Positions 21,611 through 31,355 are shown, counted from the first letter of the stretch. The stretch: 64,000 nt of DNA from Kalaharituber pfeilii (GCA_015179045.1 WHUZ01000034.1:1-64000); one strand, 5' to 3'. Program-made: numbers and translations. The notes: generated by a model from the sequence alone, not told the origin.

Positions 21611-22244
21611 TGTTACGGCTAAGGTGAGACTTACGCGACCCGCGGAACACTGACCCTGAATACCAATGCTGCTTGAGCGGACTGATCACCCGTTAGGCTT
21701 GGAATTCATTTTTCGCCCGAATAGGGAAGTGCTAAGGAAGTGTGTGTCGTCGATTAATGGTATAATCTCCGGATTACCCATGTACCCTGCATGCACTCGG
21801 CTTATTAAAAGCTAATATATGGGCACATGCACTAGTACATAGCATTATCTTGCGTCCGTACTATTTTCGCATGTTTCTGTTACGTGTGCCTATTACTACA
21901 GGTATTGGCATTGATAAGGAATCGCCGCGTTGCCAGTCATTTATTCATTTGTTGGCTAGTTATGTATGACCGCGCTGAAGTCTATATAAGCGCCGGCTGG
22001 CGATAGCATAGTTAAAGGAATCAAGACACTAGCGGTGTTCTAAGTTCTCTATAACTCTGAACCTATCGTTCCCTCACTACGCCCGTGAACCGCTCCGCTC
22101 CGCTGTGCGCCCCACGCCGAGTAGCTGCCCTTTCGGCCCGCCGTATATACGCCTCCGTAGCCGTTCCGGCCCGCCGTATACACCCCTTAGCCGTAACACC
22201 TATCCTCCGAGCCCAGCGTAGCCGAGCCCCTCACGCCCGTAACA
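21611..22244 (+). repeat. gypsy-3 3' LTR
   Basis: 634 bp, TGTTACGG..CGCCCGTAACA, with a TATA box at 21982-21990. Less decayed than the 5' LTR. Confidence 0.92.
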
Positions 22245-22646
22245 CCGTCCCCTGACAAGACTTGGAAGTCGACACATAGCCACACTAGCAGGAATACTGG
22301 GCGGCAAGTCACTACGGAAATGGCAGTACGAAATCGGGAAAGCAGACAGCCCAGAATGTCGATGGTGTGGGGAGGAGGAGGAGACCACTGAACAGGTGCT
22401 CACTAGGTGCAGGACATGGAAACGAAGGTGGCCAGGGGGCATGCAAGACTTGGTCACTCCTCCGAAGAGCAAGGACACAGACCCACTAAGAGACATCTTG
22501 GAGTGGGCAGGGGCATAGGAGACACACAGGATTTTTTCTTATTCCTTTTCCTCTACCTTCATATGTATCTAATCTCATGTAACTAATCTCGCCATAGCCC
22601 CCAGGGCGGCACGCGAGTAATGATATTAAAATAAATAAAAAAAAAG
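22245..22646 (+). pseudogene. LINE-A copy split by gypsy-3, right part with 3' tail
   Basis: Codes for the ORF2 C-terminus after the RNase H domain: HIATLAGILGGKSLRKWQYE, CRWCGEEEETTEQVLTRC (CX2CX8 then Q in place of the usual His), stop at about 22,516. Then a 3' untranslated region, the conserved LINE-A end gccatagcccccagggcggc..gcgagtaatgatatt and a short A-rich tail. The protein is almost the same as that encoded at 38934-39377 (minus), where the finger has H. Confidence 0.88.
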
Positions 22647-23090
22647 CACCACAGTGTGGATCCTTGGGTAGGTTCTCAGAGGTCAGCGTAAGGACATTAG
22701 AGGTTAACCATTATACACTGTGCAGGTCAGTTTCAGCAGTGCATCTCCCATTAGGCCTATGTAGGCATCGGAGTGAATGCGTGCATTCAACATGCTCAAC
22801 ATGCTCAATGTGCCAAAAATGTCAAGATCCACTCAGTTTGCATTATCGGCGGGTACAAACACATTTATGTAAAGCGGATCACCGGGTAACCACAAGTTTG
22901 ATTAAGCGGGTGTGACTAGTATAGAGGAATAGACAAGAGACGTTGCTTGAGGACTCTATATTGGATATGACTGCTTGATTCTCTGGGGGGATATTTGAGT
23001 ATTCGTGCTTAATTGTTCTCTTGGGGGATTGGGCTTTCGCTTTGTGTTTCCTCCACATCACCGAAGTCATAGTATCATTGTGTGTTTTTT
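22647..23090. other. Unassigned sequence between LINE copies
   Basis: No credible coding sequence. Contains a short atgctcaac-type run (about 22,793-22,812) like the minisatellite at 34,150-34,300. The last ~100 bp may belong to the LINE-B-tailed element that follows. Confidence 0.4.
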
Positions 23091-23169
23091 ACAGGGGACG
23101 ATTTTTGTATGTAGTTGCACAGGTGCCTGTCTCCGGGCCAGAAGGACTTCGGTCCAGGGACCCTGCCAT

Positions 23170-24396
23170 TTTTTTTTTTTTTTTTTTTTTTTGTCACATG
23201 ACCCCGCATGCGGCTCTTCGCCATGGCAGGACCCCTGGGTCTAAACCCTCAAAGCCCGGAGGCAGGCTTTTCTAGCTACTTCCTCCACCGCCTCCTCTAC
23301 AAACGAAACTCTCAACCCCCTCCCCGCCCCACCTCTCCGGGGCAATTGAAATAACTACATCATGCTTCCGCCGCCACCTTCATACAAACGAAAGATTCAC
23401 CCCCTCCCCTTACAACTTCAGAGACCCAAAAAACTCCTCCAGTACATCCACCGCCTCCCCATTCTCTTGCTTCTCCACCCACTTCTTTTCGTCCGCACCC
23501 TCCCACTTCTCCCACCCTTCCGGGTAGTCCACCCCGTCACACCTGAATGCCAGGTGGTCTGCCGTCTGTCTCTGGCCACACTCACACCTGCTCCCCTCCT
23601 CCGCCTTCCCTATTTTGATCTCCCACTCCTTCCCCATCCCCTTACCCGTCCTCAACCTGGTGAAGGCAGTGGCTGCTCCTCTGCCCCACCTCATCACCGA
23701 GCCCCCTCCATACCCCACTTCCCTCCTCTCCGCTGCGCGCAGTTTTTTCCACTTCTGGCGCAAACCTCCTTCTGTCACCACTGACTTCCCTATCCTGTCC
23801 GCCGCCTTTTTTGCTTCGACGTCCGCCGCCTCATTGCCGGCAATGCCAATGTGTGCCTTCACCCACATCAACTTGACGTCCCCCCCCTTCTTCTTCCTCT
23901 CCGTGATCATCTCCATCACTCTCTTCAGGTCTCCGGTCCGTGCTTTGCCTGTCCTTCCCGCCTTCCTCACCGCCGCGATTGCTGCCTGTGAGTCGGTTAG
24001 GATGACCAGGTTCACCGGTGCCGCTACCGCTTTCTCTATCCCCTTTCTCATCCCCTTCACTTCCCCGTCCCACACCGTCGCTCCCGTCCCCATTTCTTCT
24101 CCCCCTCCCCCGTCCCACTTCCAATAGCCTCCCCCCACTCTCCTCTTCTCAATCATACTCCCCTCTGTATATACCGCACCTCCCCCTTGCGTTGCCCAAA
24201 GATAGAGGCCTCCCACTCCTCCCTGCCTCCTCCTTTGCGCCCCTCCAGCTCCACTTCCGCTACTTCCACTCGCGCGCACTCCCCTCCCCATGAGATTTCG
24301 TCCACCCCTTCTGGCATTACGAAACTCACCTGGCTTTGCATGCTTCCCGCCACCGACTCAAAACCGTCCCCTTTCTGCGTCGCCCACCCCGCCCCC
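23170..24396 (-). mobile_element. LINE-B, 5'-truncated copy (1227 bp), TSD gggaccctgccat
   Basis: Duplication at 23157-23169 and 24397-24409, poly-T at the left. It encodes the ORF2 RNase H end in one long frame (23410-24291). Inserted within another LINE-B tail in the opposite orientation. Confidence 0.9.
23410..24291 (-). CDS. LINE-B ORF2 C-terminal fragment: RNase H and CCHC finger
   Basis: 293 codons open. RNase H blocks: VYTEGSMIEK (Asp replaced by Glu in the family YTDGS), DGEVKGMRKGIEKA, LTDSQAAIAAVRKA, WVKAHIGIAGNEAADVEAK. C-terminal CECGQRQTADHLAFRC finger (CxCx7HxxxxC) and the terminal VLEEFFGSLKL shared with other LINE-B copies. A relic of a longer ORF2; the start Met is probably not biological. 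The D-to-E change at the first catalytic residue is notable. Confidence 0.82.
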   Translation of the reverse strand: MGRGVRASGSSGSGAGGAQRRRQGGVGGLYLWATQGGGAVYTEGSMIEKRRVGGGYWKWDGGGGEEMGTGATVWDGEVKGMRKGIEKAVAAPVNLVILTDSQAAIAAVRKAGRTGKARTGDLKRVMEMITERKKKGGDVKLMWVKAHIGIAGNEAADVEAKKAADRIGKSVVTEGGLRQKWKKLRAAERREVGYGGGSVMRWGRGAATAFTRLRTGKGMGKEWEIKIGKAEEGSRCECGQRQTADHLAFRCDGVDYPEGWEKWEGADEKKWVEKQENGEAVDVLEEFFGSLKL

Positions 24397-24505
24397 GGGA
24401 CCCTGCCATGGCGAACAGCCGCAAGCGGGGTTACGTGAAATAAAAAAAAAAAAAAAAAAAAAAGAGGACTCTACTGTATATACAGGAGGAAAGTTCCGGT
24501 GTTCT

Positions 24506-24591
24506 TTTTTTTTTTTTTTTTTTTTTTATATATCAATACTCGCTTGCCGCCCTATGGGGTATGGCGAGGTCTTTATTTAGGTACATGTAAA
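24506..24591 (-). mobile_element. LINE-A 3' tail fragment
   Basis: Poly-T followed by atatatcaatactcgcttg, ccgccctatggggtatggcg and about 25 bp more. Only the 3' terminus of LINE-A is present; no clear target duplication was found because its 5' end abuts a Helitron terminus. Confidence 0.75.
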
Positions 24592-24625
24592 CTAGCATGT
24601 GGCCACCTCGCGACCGCGAGGGTGA
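24592..24625 (-). mobile_element. Helitron-type 3' terminus (second copy)
   Basis: In minus sense: CCTCGCGGTCGCGAGG hairpin, ~11 nt, then CATGCTAG followed by T. This is the Helitron 3' end design (short GC hairpin, then CTRR, inserted next to T), and is nearly identical to the Helitron end at 27181. The 5' end of the element is not recognised; it would lie to the right. Confidence 0.65.
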
Positions 24626-25019
24626 GTGTAGGTGTAGCGGTAGTGGATAAGGGACCCGTAAAGTCGGCGTCAAGTGACTGTACACTCTTTACCAGCTCCA
24701 TGACCGTACAATCTCGTTCTCTGCATTTATTCATATCAGTATATTATCATTGTTATTTATAATATCACGCAATCCTACTCCTGCATCCAGGGAGCTCTAG
24801 TACCAAATGTAGCTTCAGAAGGTTAATTTTATACATTTTGTGGAGTATAATGCTAATAATTGTAGAACTTATGGATAGCAAAACCCTCGTTACAGCTCAT
24901 AAACTCTACCTAAATTCCTATTAATATCTACTCGCAATGATATTGCTCAGATGTCTAGCATATGCCCTTTCATGTGTACCTAGCTTCCTTATCTGGCCTC
25001 TACCACCATGCCGTACCGA
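24626..25019. other. Unassigned sequence, possibly body of a non-autonomous Helitron
   Basis: No coding sequence or repeat recognised. If the terminus at 24592 is real this is its internal region. Confidence 0.35.
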
Positions 25020-25570
25020 ACCAGCGCATTCTCATTTTGCCCCATCTCGCACCATCGAAAGTAATCTGCCATACTTGTAAAATTGTAAATTGAGCTCATT
25101 TTGACATATCTTGCACCATTAAGGAGGTCTTATTGTATCTGTCAAATTGAGCCATACCGCCTCACTTTCCACCATAGAAAGGAGCCAGCCTTAACTGTGA
25201 ATTGAGCTCATTTTACCATGTTCCACGCTGTCAGGTGGGTCCTGCCGTACCTGTCAAATTTGGCTCATTCTGCTGTTCTCACACTGTGGAAAGAGTCCTG
25301 TGATACTTGTCAACTTGAGCTCATTCTGCCTCATCTCACGCCATCGAAAGGAAGCTGTCATACCCTGTTAAATTAAGCTCATTCTGCCTCATCTCACACC
25401 ATCAAGGGAGACTACCATTCCTATTAAATTCGGCTCATTCTGCTGCATCTCACATTATTGAGGAGCTGTCATGCCTGTCAAATTCTGCTCGCCCTGCTGT
25501 ATCTCATGTTGGCAAGAGAGATTTACCAATTTCTGTCAAATTCGGCCTATTCTGCTGTATCTCCCAGGCT

Positions 25571-25724
25571 TTTTTTTTTTTTTTTTTTTTTTTTAATATC
25601 ATTTATCGCAGGCCGCCCTATGGGCTATGGCGATGTTAAGCTAAAATAAAAGAAGGTTAAATACAACGACCGAAGCATTCCCGCCAAAAGTCACCAATCC
25701 TAACCCTACACTGTCTAACTACAA
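25571..25724 (-). mobile_element. LINE-A 3' fragment (154 bp), TSD gtatctcccaggct
   Basis: 14-bp duplication at 25557-25570 and 25725-25738, poly-T, conserved LINE-A end and about 100 bp of upstream sequence. Inserted in array A. Confidence 0.9.
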
Positions 25725-26132
25725 GTATCTCCCAGGCTGAAATAGACCTGCCATACCTGTCAAATTCGACTCTCATTCTGCTACATCTTGTGCTATCGAA
25801 TAACTATCAAATTGTGCTCATTCTGCTATATCTCACAATGCGGAAAGAGTCCTATTATACCTGTCAAAGTTGGCTCACTCTGCTACTCTCCTGTAGAAAG
25901 GTGCTACTATACCTATCAAATTGAGTCCGTTTTACTACATCTCACGCTGGTAAGAGAGGTGTGCCATACTTATGAAATTTGGCTCATTCTTTTGTATCTC
26001 GTGCCGTACAAGAGTCTTGCCATACCTATATACTTGTTAAAGTTAGTTTATTCTACTGTATCTTGTATTGTCAAGGGAGACCTACACACCGGTCCAATTG
26101 AGTTCATTTTGCTGCATCTCGTGCTATCAAGA

Positions 26133-26205
26133 GGCCTACTCTTTTTTTTTTTTTTTTTTTTAATTTCACGTAACTCCGCTTGCAGCTGTTCGCCATGGCA
26201 GGGCA
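26133..26205 (-). mobile_element. LINE-B 3' tail fragment (~73 bp)
   Basis: Poly-T then aatttcacgtaactccgctt and gttcgccatggcagggc, the LINE-B terminus. Flanks caagaggcctact and caagagagacctact are a near-match duplication with a small difference. Confidence 0.75.
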
Positions 26206-26926
26206 AGAGAGACCTACTATACCTATCAAATTCAGCTCATTCTGCTGCTCTTATGCTATGGAAAGAGTCCTGTAATACTTGTCAACTTGAGCTCATTCGG
26301 CCACATCTCGCGCCATTGAGAGAAAGCTGTCATACCTGTTAAATTGAGCTTACTCTGCCTCATTTTTGCCTGTCAAGGTCATATCTGTCAACTTGACCAC
26401 ATCCATCCTCATCTTGCGCCATTGAGGGAGACTGTTATACCTATTAAATTGGGCTCATTCTGCTGCATCTCACACCATTGAGGAGCTATCATACCTGTCA
26501 AAGTGCCTGTCAAATTCGGCTCATTTTGCTGCATCTCGCGAGGTGAAATAGACCTACCGTACCTATCACATTTGACTCGTTCTGCTGCATCTCGCACCAT
26601 TGAGGAGCTGTCGTGTCTGTCAAATTGAGGAGCTGTCGTGCCTGTCAAAGTACCTATCAAATTCAGCTTATTTTGCTGCATCTCGCGAGGTGAAATGGAC
26701 CTACCTGACCTGTCAAATTTGACTTGTTCAGCTGCATCTCGTGCCATCGAATACCAGTCAAATTGTACTCTTATACCTGTTAAATTCGGCTCACTCTGTT
26801 GGTATTGTGCTATGGAAAGCTGCTGCTGTACCTGTCAAATTGAACTCGTTATGCTTCATCTCCTGATGGTGAGAGAGATATACCATACCTATAAAATTTG
26901 GCTCATTCTTCTGTATCTTATGCCGA

Positions 26927-27166
26927 GTATGTTGAGGTTCAGGAGAATGTGAACATTTCACATAAAGGGATTGCAGTGATAGATACGGCCAATTGCAACT
27001 CCTCATTGTCGTGGTGTCCATTTCCGTGAAGGTTGATTCCATACGAAATGTGATGGAAACTCTTGATATAGGTATTGTCGGGCGTTTGGCATATTCCACA
27101 TTAATATGTGCCTTATGACGAAGATTCAGGGGTATGTTGAGGTTCAGGAGTATGTGAACATTTCAC
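26927..27166 (-). repeat. Helitron fragment between 35-bp direct repeats
   Basis: gtatgttgaggttcaggag (then a/tatgtgaacatttcac) occurs at 26927-26961 and 27132-27166. Between them lies a piece homologous to Helitron coding sequence at 29,290-29,396, plus a short piece (acattaatatgtgcctta, about 27,101-27,118) that matches the Rep region near 48,671. Looks like a scrambled or filler copy next to the Helitron 3' end. Confidence 0.7.
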
Positions 27167-27180
27167 TTGGTACGTTGATA

Positions 27181-27212
27181 CTAGCATGTAGCCACCTCGC
27201 GACCGCGAGGGT
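27181..27212 (-). mobile_element. Helitron 3' terminus (hairpin and CTAG)
   Basis: In minus sense CCTCGCGGTCGCGAGG (27195-27210) forms a 7-bp-stem hairpin; 10 nt later the element ends CTAG (27181-27184), with T as the next base. Correct position and orientation for the helicase gene that follows to the right. Confidence 0.8.
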
Positions 27213-27395
27213 GGTGTGGGTTCTGCGAGACTTGAGCGCATGTTACAGGCCGTTGCAGTGACGCGCTATGCTGTAAAGTTGCTGTTAAAGGGGTATTACA
27301 TTATTTATTTAGCTATGGTTGTAGTAATACTTCAGGATATACAATATTTTCTGTAACTATGGGTCCGTTTTCAGACCATAAAACTATCAAATTAT

Positions 27396-28844
27396 TTACA
27401 TCTGTAATGCGAGACATTGCAACATAAACTGGCCATGTGTAAATGCAGGCATACGTAAATCTACTCCAACAACATCTAATGACTGCCCTTGCGCCTTATT
27501 AACTGTCATTGCAAAACATAAACGGATAGGAAATTGCTTTCGCATCAGTATAAGTGGAAGTTCTCCTTCTGTTGTTGAGAGTTTGATGCGAGGTAATAGG
27601 CGACGTTGACCTGTAAAGTCACCATTAAGGATTTGCGCTTCGATACAACGATGTCCGAGTTGAGTAATAGTCATGCGAGTTCCGTTACATAGGCCCTGCT
27701 TAGGATCTAGATTCCGTAATAGAATTATTGGTGCACCAACTTTGAGATTTAGTCGGGATGGAGGTAATCCAGCTAGATTTAACGTCTGTAAATATTCTGC
27801 AGGATATGTATCGATGTCCGTTTCACTTTGATCAATGTTGTCAACTGCAAAGTAGGTCCGCATATCACCTGGTATATGTTGAATAAGAAGTTCATTAAAT
27901 TCGGTGACTGTATCATTCCGTAAAGTCAAGATTGCTCGTCCATTGAAGGTGTTAAGGTCTAAAGGTGCACTGTCCAAAAGGTTTTTCGGAAATACATGGT
28001 TGCAAAACTCCGAAATTGACCGTTCAGCCTCAATATATGAAGGTAATGAAATGTGACCTCGCAATTCAGGATTATAGGATAGTTGACCTAACCAAGAACT
28101 GAATTCTGCATTATTTGCACCTTCACGGACTCGCATATTCTTAGTTAAGAAGAGTTGTTGAAAATGCGGCCATAAAACGGAACGTTGAAGACATGCATTA
28201 ACAATTGCAGCCCTATTACCCTTCGGAACCACTGGTAAAATTTGTGCAAAATCCCCACCAGTAATAATTGGAATATTTCCGAATAAAGCATTATCAGAAG
28301 TACCACAAATATCATTAAGTGTTCGAGAAACTGCTTCAAAGCAGCGTTTATTCTGCATAGGTACCTCATCCCAAATAATACGGCTTGTTTCTCTCAATAA
28401 TGCTGCTAAAGGAGAATCGCGCTTGATGGAGCATGTTGAAAACTCGTTTAACACTAACGGAATTTTGAAACGGGAATGTGAAGTACGTCCGCCAGGAAGT
28501 AATTGAGCTGCAATTCCAGATGAAGCCACGCAAAGTACTATTTTACCCTTAGAACGGAGGTAGTTGCATAGTACATTATAGAGAAATGTTTTTCCGGTCC
28601 CTGCAGGTCCCTGTAAGGAAAAATGGGCAGGAAAACCATTCTCTATTGCATATATAATTGTATCAAATGCATGTTTCTGGTCAGAATTTAGCATTTCATA
28701 CCGTTGCTCATATAATGTTGCCTCTTGCTCTGTATTATACTGTAATTCATCTGCAAGTATGGAATTTTCACTGAATGTATTCCATTGCAGAACCGGAAGT
28801 GGTATTTGGAAATTTGTTAAACAGCGTCCTTGCTGTAGCAACAT
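27396..28844 (-). CDS. Helitron helicase domain (PIF1-like superfamily 1B)
   Basis: 482 codons without a stop. N-terminal linker ends LNSDQKHAFDTIIYAIENG. Walker A GPAGTGKTF (about residue 79), motif Ia CVASSGIAAQLLPGGRTSHS, motif II IIWDEVPM, motif III GGDFAQILPV, then RAILTLRNDTVTEFNELL, LKVGAPIILLRNL and the C-terminal motif LCFAMTVNKAQGQSL. This DNA helicase would unwind the displaced strand during rolling-circle transposition. The reading frame continues upstream to 28958 without an obvious start, so the annotated Met is only the first in the open piece. Stop followed by about 215 bp to the Helitron 3' end. Confidence 0.92.
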   Translation of the reverse strand: MLLQQGRCLTNFQIPLPVLQWNTFSENSILADELQYNTEQEATLYEQRYEMLNSDQKHAFDTIIYAIENGFPAHFSLQGPAGTGKTFLYNVLCNYLRSKGKIVLCVASSGIAAQLLPGGRTSHSRFKIPLVLNEFSTCSIKRDSPLAALLRETSRIIWDEVPMQNKRCFEAVSRTLNDICGTSDNALFGNIPIITGGDFAQILPVVPKGNRAAIVNACLQRSVLWPHFQQLFLTKNMRVREGANNAEFSSWLGQLSYNPELRGHISLPSYIEAERSISEFCNHVFPKNLLDSAPLDLNTFNGRAILTLRNDTVTEFNELLIQHIPGDMRTYFAVDNIDQSETDIDTYPAEYLQTLNLAGLPPSRLNLKVGAPIILLRNLDPKQGLCNGTRMTITQLGHRCIEAQILNGDFTGQRRLLPRIKLSTTEGELPLILMRKQFPIRLCFAMTVNKAQGQSLDVVGVDLRMPAFTHGQFMLQCLALQM

Positions 28845-28955
28845 CTGATTGATCAGATATAGACCATAATCTAAGTGAAAAGAGTCTTGTAGATCTGGTG
28901 GAAGTAGATGCGAGTTTTCGCTAGAAAAAACATCAAATCATCACAGATATGGTTG

Positions 28956-28958
<3 letters not shown>

Positions 28959-28993
<35 letters not shown>

Positions 28994-29030
28994 CATTACT
29001 CGCATGCCGCCTTGTAGGCTATGGCGGGGA
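28959..29030 (-). mobile_element. LINE-A 3' tail (72 bp) in the Helitron gene, TSD atatggttgcaa
   Basis: 12-bp duplication at 28947-28958 and 29031-29042 flanks a long poly-T plus about 45 bp of the LINE-A terminus (gcatgccgccttgtaggcta). An insertion of almost nothing but tail. Confidence 0.92.
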
Positions 29031-29042
29031 ATATGGTTGCAA

Positions 29043-29482
29043 AAACGGTCCCATAGAGCTTTTGGATTTGTAACATTCCCATAAAGAAGAGCTGTTGCAA
29101 ATAATGTACGTAACGATCCTCCGTTTCCAAATAAAGATGCCTCTGTAAAACATTCCACCCATTCATTATCATCCTCCAGAAGTCCTTTTGCCTGACAGGC
29201 CTCTCGAAAGGTTGGATATTGAATATTACGGACAGTGCGTAATTCCTCAAAGCTTTTTGCACCTCGCACAACAGTTAATAATAGTACTTTTCACCCATAA
29301 AAGGATTGCAGTGATAGATACGGCCAATTGCAATGCCTCGTTGTCGTGGTGTCCATTTCCGTAAAGGTTGATTCCATACAAAATGTGATGGAAACTCCCA
29401 TTAATGTTGTACAGCTAGTACTTAATTGGTTTGCCAAGGTTTCTGCTGTTGCATTCTCCGCAAAGTATACTGGTTGCTCCAC
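29043..29482 (-). pseudogene. Helitron gene, region between Rep and helicase
   Basis: Frames read GAKSFEELRTVRNIQYPTF, ACQAKGLLEDDNEWVECF, FATALLYGNVTNPKALWDRF: the conserved segment ahead of the helicase in Helitron proteins. Before it KWTPRQRGIAIGRIYHCNPF and, further 5', EQPVYFAENATAETLANQL. About 29,395 the frame changes, so a small deletion or frameshift lies there. Interrupted at 29,483 by LINE-A. Confidence 0.82.
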
Positions 29483-29681
29483 ACCTCTACAACCTCCTCG
29501 GGCAACGTGTAGTATCACGTGACCGAGATCGCATCCTGACCATCGGAGCAGCTAGAAAGAAGCAGAAAACGACAAACAACGTCCCTCGACCAGACGGTCG
29601 CGGGGACCCTGACAAAACTACGGAAAACGTCGATAAAGAGCCCTTCCCCAGGGAGACAGTAGAAAACGACGGTCAACTGTC

Positions 29682-31355
29682 AGTAAGGGGGGTAGCGACA
29701 GGGGTGGAAGTTGAGGCGCCCTCGTATGTGGACGACATAGCAGTGACAGTCCTGGACTGGCATGGCTATTGGGACATGGGGAGACTGAGAGAGAGAGTAA
29801 AAAAGGAGGTGAAAGCAGTAGCAGAAGAGGATCAAATCCCACTGGAGGAGTCGAAGTGGGAAATGATAACGTTTGGCGTGGGGAAGAGGCAGAAGAGAGA
29901 GGGGGAGTTCCTAAAGTGGCTGGGGGTTATTTTTGATGAAAACTTAACCTTCACGGCACACTGGAAAAACAGGGTAGGTAGGGCGAGGAGTCTGGCAGGA
30001 GCACTGGGAGGATTGGGAAACAGGAACTGGGGTATGAGCCCGAGGAGCTGGAGGCAAGTATATACGGGCATGATAAGAGCGGTGGCGATGTGGGGGAGTG
30101 AAATCGGATGGCGAGGTCAGAAGGAGTGGAGAAAGGAGGTAGAACGTTTGCAGCTCCGAGTCCTGAAGAAGGCAGCTGGAGGAGGGAGAGGAGCGGGGGC
30201 GGAGGGAGTGAATGCGGTGTGCGGGGTGGAGGAGGCGGAGGTGGTCCTGGATGCGGCGCAGGCGCAGGCAATCATCCGGGAGGTGGAGTCACCGTCGGAG
30301 CTAGCGGAGCTGTGCACGGCAGACTTTAAAGAAGGTAATGAGGAGGTAGAAGAAGAGGCGAGAAATTGGAGAGACTGGGAGGTGCAGTGGGCACTGGCGG
30401 AGAAGGATGGGTATGAAACGGTGTTGGACCGCTGGCAGGGCCAGTGGGCACGATTCTCAGAAGAGGGGGAGGAGATTTCATGGGGAGGAGGATGTGAGGT
30501 GGTAGAGGTGGAGACTGCGGAGAGGCTGGGGAGGAAGAAGGGGGGCCGAGAGGAATGGGAGACCTCGATTGAGGAGGCTGGAAGGGAGAGAGCCGTCTTC
30601 TTTTCAGATGGCAGTAAAATCGAGGATAGCAAGGTGGGGGCAGGTGTGTGGGGGAGGTCGGCAGTGGTGGCGGAGGTGGTGGGAAGAACAGCGACGGTTT
30701 TCGACGGGGAGGTGAGGGGAGTGAGAAGAGCACTGGAGAGTGCACCGGAGGAGGTCCCAGTCCTGATCTGTCTGGATTCGGAAGCCGCTGTCATGGCGAT
30801 TCAGAAGGCGGGCAGGGAGGGAAAGGGAAAGACGGAGGATGTGAGAAGGGTGGTGAATGCAGTGGCGAGAAGAAAGAGGAAGGGGGGGATGCGAAACTGT
30901 TGTGGGTAAAAGCTCACATCGGAATCGCAGGCAATGAGAAGGCGGATGAGTGGGCGAAGAAGGGGACGGTGATGCAGGGGAAGGAGGTGGCCACCGGAAG
31001 CGGGGTGCGCCAGAGGGTGAAGGCGTGGAGGAAGGAGAAGAGAGAAGTGGAGGGCTTTGGAGGAGGAAAGGTCATGGAGTGGAATAGGATAGCAGCATCC
31101 AATTTCACTGCCTTGCGCCTGGAGAGAGGGAGGTGTGCGGTGTGGTTGAAGAGGATAGGGGCGGCTGAGTCGGATAAGTGCAGGTGCGGGGAGGTGCAAA
31201 CCGGGGAGCACCTCGCTTTCCGATGCAGGAACCAGAAGAACCGTCCAGAAGGCTTTGAGAGGTGGGGCGACATGGAAAAGAATTGGAAGAGAAAAGCGGA
31301 GAATGGGGGGGAGTATGACGTTTTGGAGAATTTCTTCGCTGGGGTCAAGTTCTAG
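29682..31355 (+). pseudogene. LINE-B ORF2 C-terminal half: end of RT, RNase H, CCHC finger
   Basis: First frame (to 30,909): VEVEAPSYVDDIAVTVLDW with the RT YVDD box, WEMITFGVGKR, thumb region MSPRSWRQVYTGMIRAVAMW, RNase H FFSDGSKIEDSKVGAGVW, FDGEVRGVRRAL, ICLDSEAAVMAIQ. It is thrown out of frame in a G-run near 30,885. The second frame carries KLLWVKAHIGIAGNEKADE, the CRCGEVQTGEHLAFRC finger and the final VLENFFAGVKF. The copy at 52861-59938 lacks this frameshift. Open in-frame codons before 29,682 belong to other DNA. Confidence 0.9.

Larger units (their letters stand above)
13648..22244 (+). mobile_element. gypsy-3: complete chromoviral Ty3/gypsy with two nested insertions
   Basis: 634-bp LTRs at 13648-14281 and 21611-22244, TG..CA ends, flanked by CTGTC (13643-13647) and CCGTC (22245-22249); the duplication differs by one C-to-T change. 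Order inside: gag with a 38-bp minisatellite and CCHC knuckle, protease region, RT, RNase H, integrase, chromodomain, polypurine tract. Carries an hAT (15779-16596) and a truncated LINE-A (18063-19280). Without them it would be about 6.5 kb. Several frameshifts and stops make it inactive. Inserted into a LINE-A RNase H region. Confidence 0.92.
23091..24462 (+). mobile_element. LINE-B-tailed element, split by a reverse LINE-B copy
   Basis: The LINE-B 3' end (tgcctgtctccgggcc..agggaccctgccat) runs to 23169. It is interrupted, and resumes at 24397 (gggaccctgccatggcgaac..gcggggttacgtgaaat) to a poly-A ending about 24,462. The 13-bp gggaccctgccat is the target duplication of the inserted copy. The 5' limit of this element is not visible. 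Confidence 0.82.
25020..26930 (+). repeat. Array A: ~30 degenerate tandem units of about 57 bp
   Basis: Core unit resembles tgtcaaattgagctcatt, ctgc.gcatctcgcaccat, then aaaggag and ctgtcatacc. Unit anchors (ctcattctgc) fall at 25,031, 25,095, 25,206, 25,265, 25,320, 25,379, 25,434 and onward, spaced 48-64 bp. Units are clearly homologous but differ by substitutions and small indels. Interrupted by a LINE-A tail (25571-25724) and a LINE-B tail (about 26,133-26,205). The same repeat in the opposite orientation forms array B at 36,030-36,740. No consistent reading frame through the units. Confidence 0.85.

Noticed and set aside
22245..22255. Longer target duplication for gypsy-3
   Set aside because: Only ccgtc is duplicated; the longer similarity to other places is because the target is a LINE-A sequence present in several copies.
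23165..23192. Homopolymer runs as assembly gaps or errors
   Set aside because: Each long A or T run is at a LINE 3' end and most are flanked by a target duplication, so they are poly-A tails; their exact length may still be unreliable.
24606..24621. GC palindrome as a terminator or transcription-factor site
   Set aside because: Its copy at 27195-27210 sits at the end of a Helitron, 10 bases before CTAG; the Helitron hairpin explains both.
25020..26930. CRISPR-like array
   Set aside because: Repeats are degenerate, spacing is variable, there are no unique spacers or cas genes, and the window is eukaryotic.
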